A stretch of 33,096 nt of DNA from Methylococcaceae bacterium. GTDB lineage: Bacteria; Pseudomonadota; Gammaproteobacteria; Methylococcales; Methylomonadaceae. The position numbers and the translations under genes are program-made. The notes below the pieces were generated by a model, which worked only from the letters and a program-made list of their open reading frames with translations, was not told the origin of the DNA and did not search any database. The first letter of the stretch is position 1. Every line of letters starts with the position of its first letter. This document shows, in pieces, positions 32,910-33,096 of the stretch. The stretch spans positions 1 through 33,096 of the forward strand of contig QYQN01000093.1 of the NCBI GenBank assembly GCA_007280895.1. The letters run 5' to 3'.

Positions 32910-33096
32910 AACTTCTCGATGGAGTAAAAGAAATGTCAGTTATTTTGGCAGGAAATAATTTAATAATCATTACAGCTAACAATACCTTCGCCAATTGGCA
33001 TGAGTAATTTATAGATATCGAAGGAAAGAGAAAGGTCAGAGAAGGTAGAATACCACTTCTAACAGAGCATTCACACCCAAACTGACCATGAACGAA

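Noticed and set aside
32933-33007. 24-codon plus-strand frame after GGAG, divergent from rimK
   Set aside because: Very short, with only the ribosome-binding-site-like bases in its favour; the GGAG could be chance.

Overview
The window comes from a chromosome of a gammaproteobacterium with AT-rich DNA. Evidence for this is a set of gene arrangements typical of the class: rhlB divergent from trxA-rho, nudE divergent from yrfG, ygfB-pepP-ubiH divergent from a zapB-like gene plus zapA, and dciA facing lpxC. Codon use and spacers are A/T-rich. The exact genus cannot be read from the sequence. A free-living sulfur- or methane-oxidising type lineage (Thiotrichales or Methylococcales) would fit, but this is only a guess.

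Layout. Positions 1-622 hold a 5'-truncated, much more GC-rich DDE transposase that runs off the left edge. Positions 833-5474 hold a YkgJ-like Cys-cluster protein (+), then a minus-strand block: cysM, rlmD, a GNAT acetyltransferase overlapping a nitrilase-family hydrolase, and a DCC-family thiol-disulfide protein. Positions 5807-10386 hold hemF, yigZ, dciA, lpxC, zapE and a 50-residue membrane protein that is easy to miss. Positions 10484-16665 hold a stand-alone BatD protein, nudE, yrfG (with a Fur-box-like sequence between nudE and yrfG), rhlB, trxA and rho. Positions 16682-22605 hold selO, bamE and ubiH-pepP-ygfB (all minus), then the zapB-like gene and zapA (plus). Positions 22696-23922 hold a PAP2 phosphatase with an extra C-terminal domain.

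Positions 23984-32909 are the least conventional part. An NAD-dependent glutamate dehydrogenase, about 500 residues shorter than the usual large bacterial form, is translationally coupled to an RsbW-type HATPase. An anti-sigma-antagonist STAS protein lies just upstream of the HATPase. Divergent from these are a response regulator (REC-DUF3369-degenerate GGDEF-intact EAL) and a soluble PAS histidine kinase, followed by convergent rimK. The STAS/HATPase operon and the c-di-GMP regulator share a spacer with a long interrupted inverted repeat. The region reads as a signalling island coupled to glutamate catabolism, with ribosomal S6 glutamylation next door. The functional link is inferred from gene order and overlap only.

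Most genes are housekeeping: haem, cysteine, ubiquinone and lipid A synthesis, rRNA modification, cell division, transcription termination and redox. Gene packing is tight. Several convergent pairs overlap or lie within 20 bp, so dedicated terminators are scarce. Regulatory structure worth attention lies in the rho leader, just upstream of lpxC, at the end of the nitrilase gene, and in the 28.1-28.3 kb spacer. No tRNA, rRNA, CRISPR array or complete mobile element was seen.
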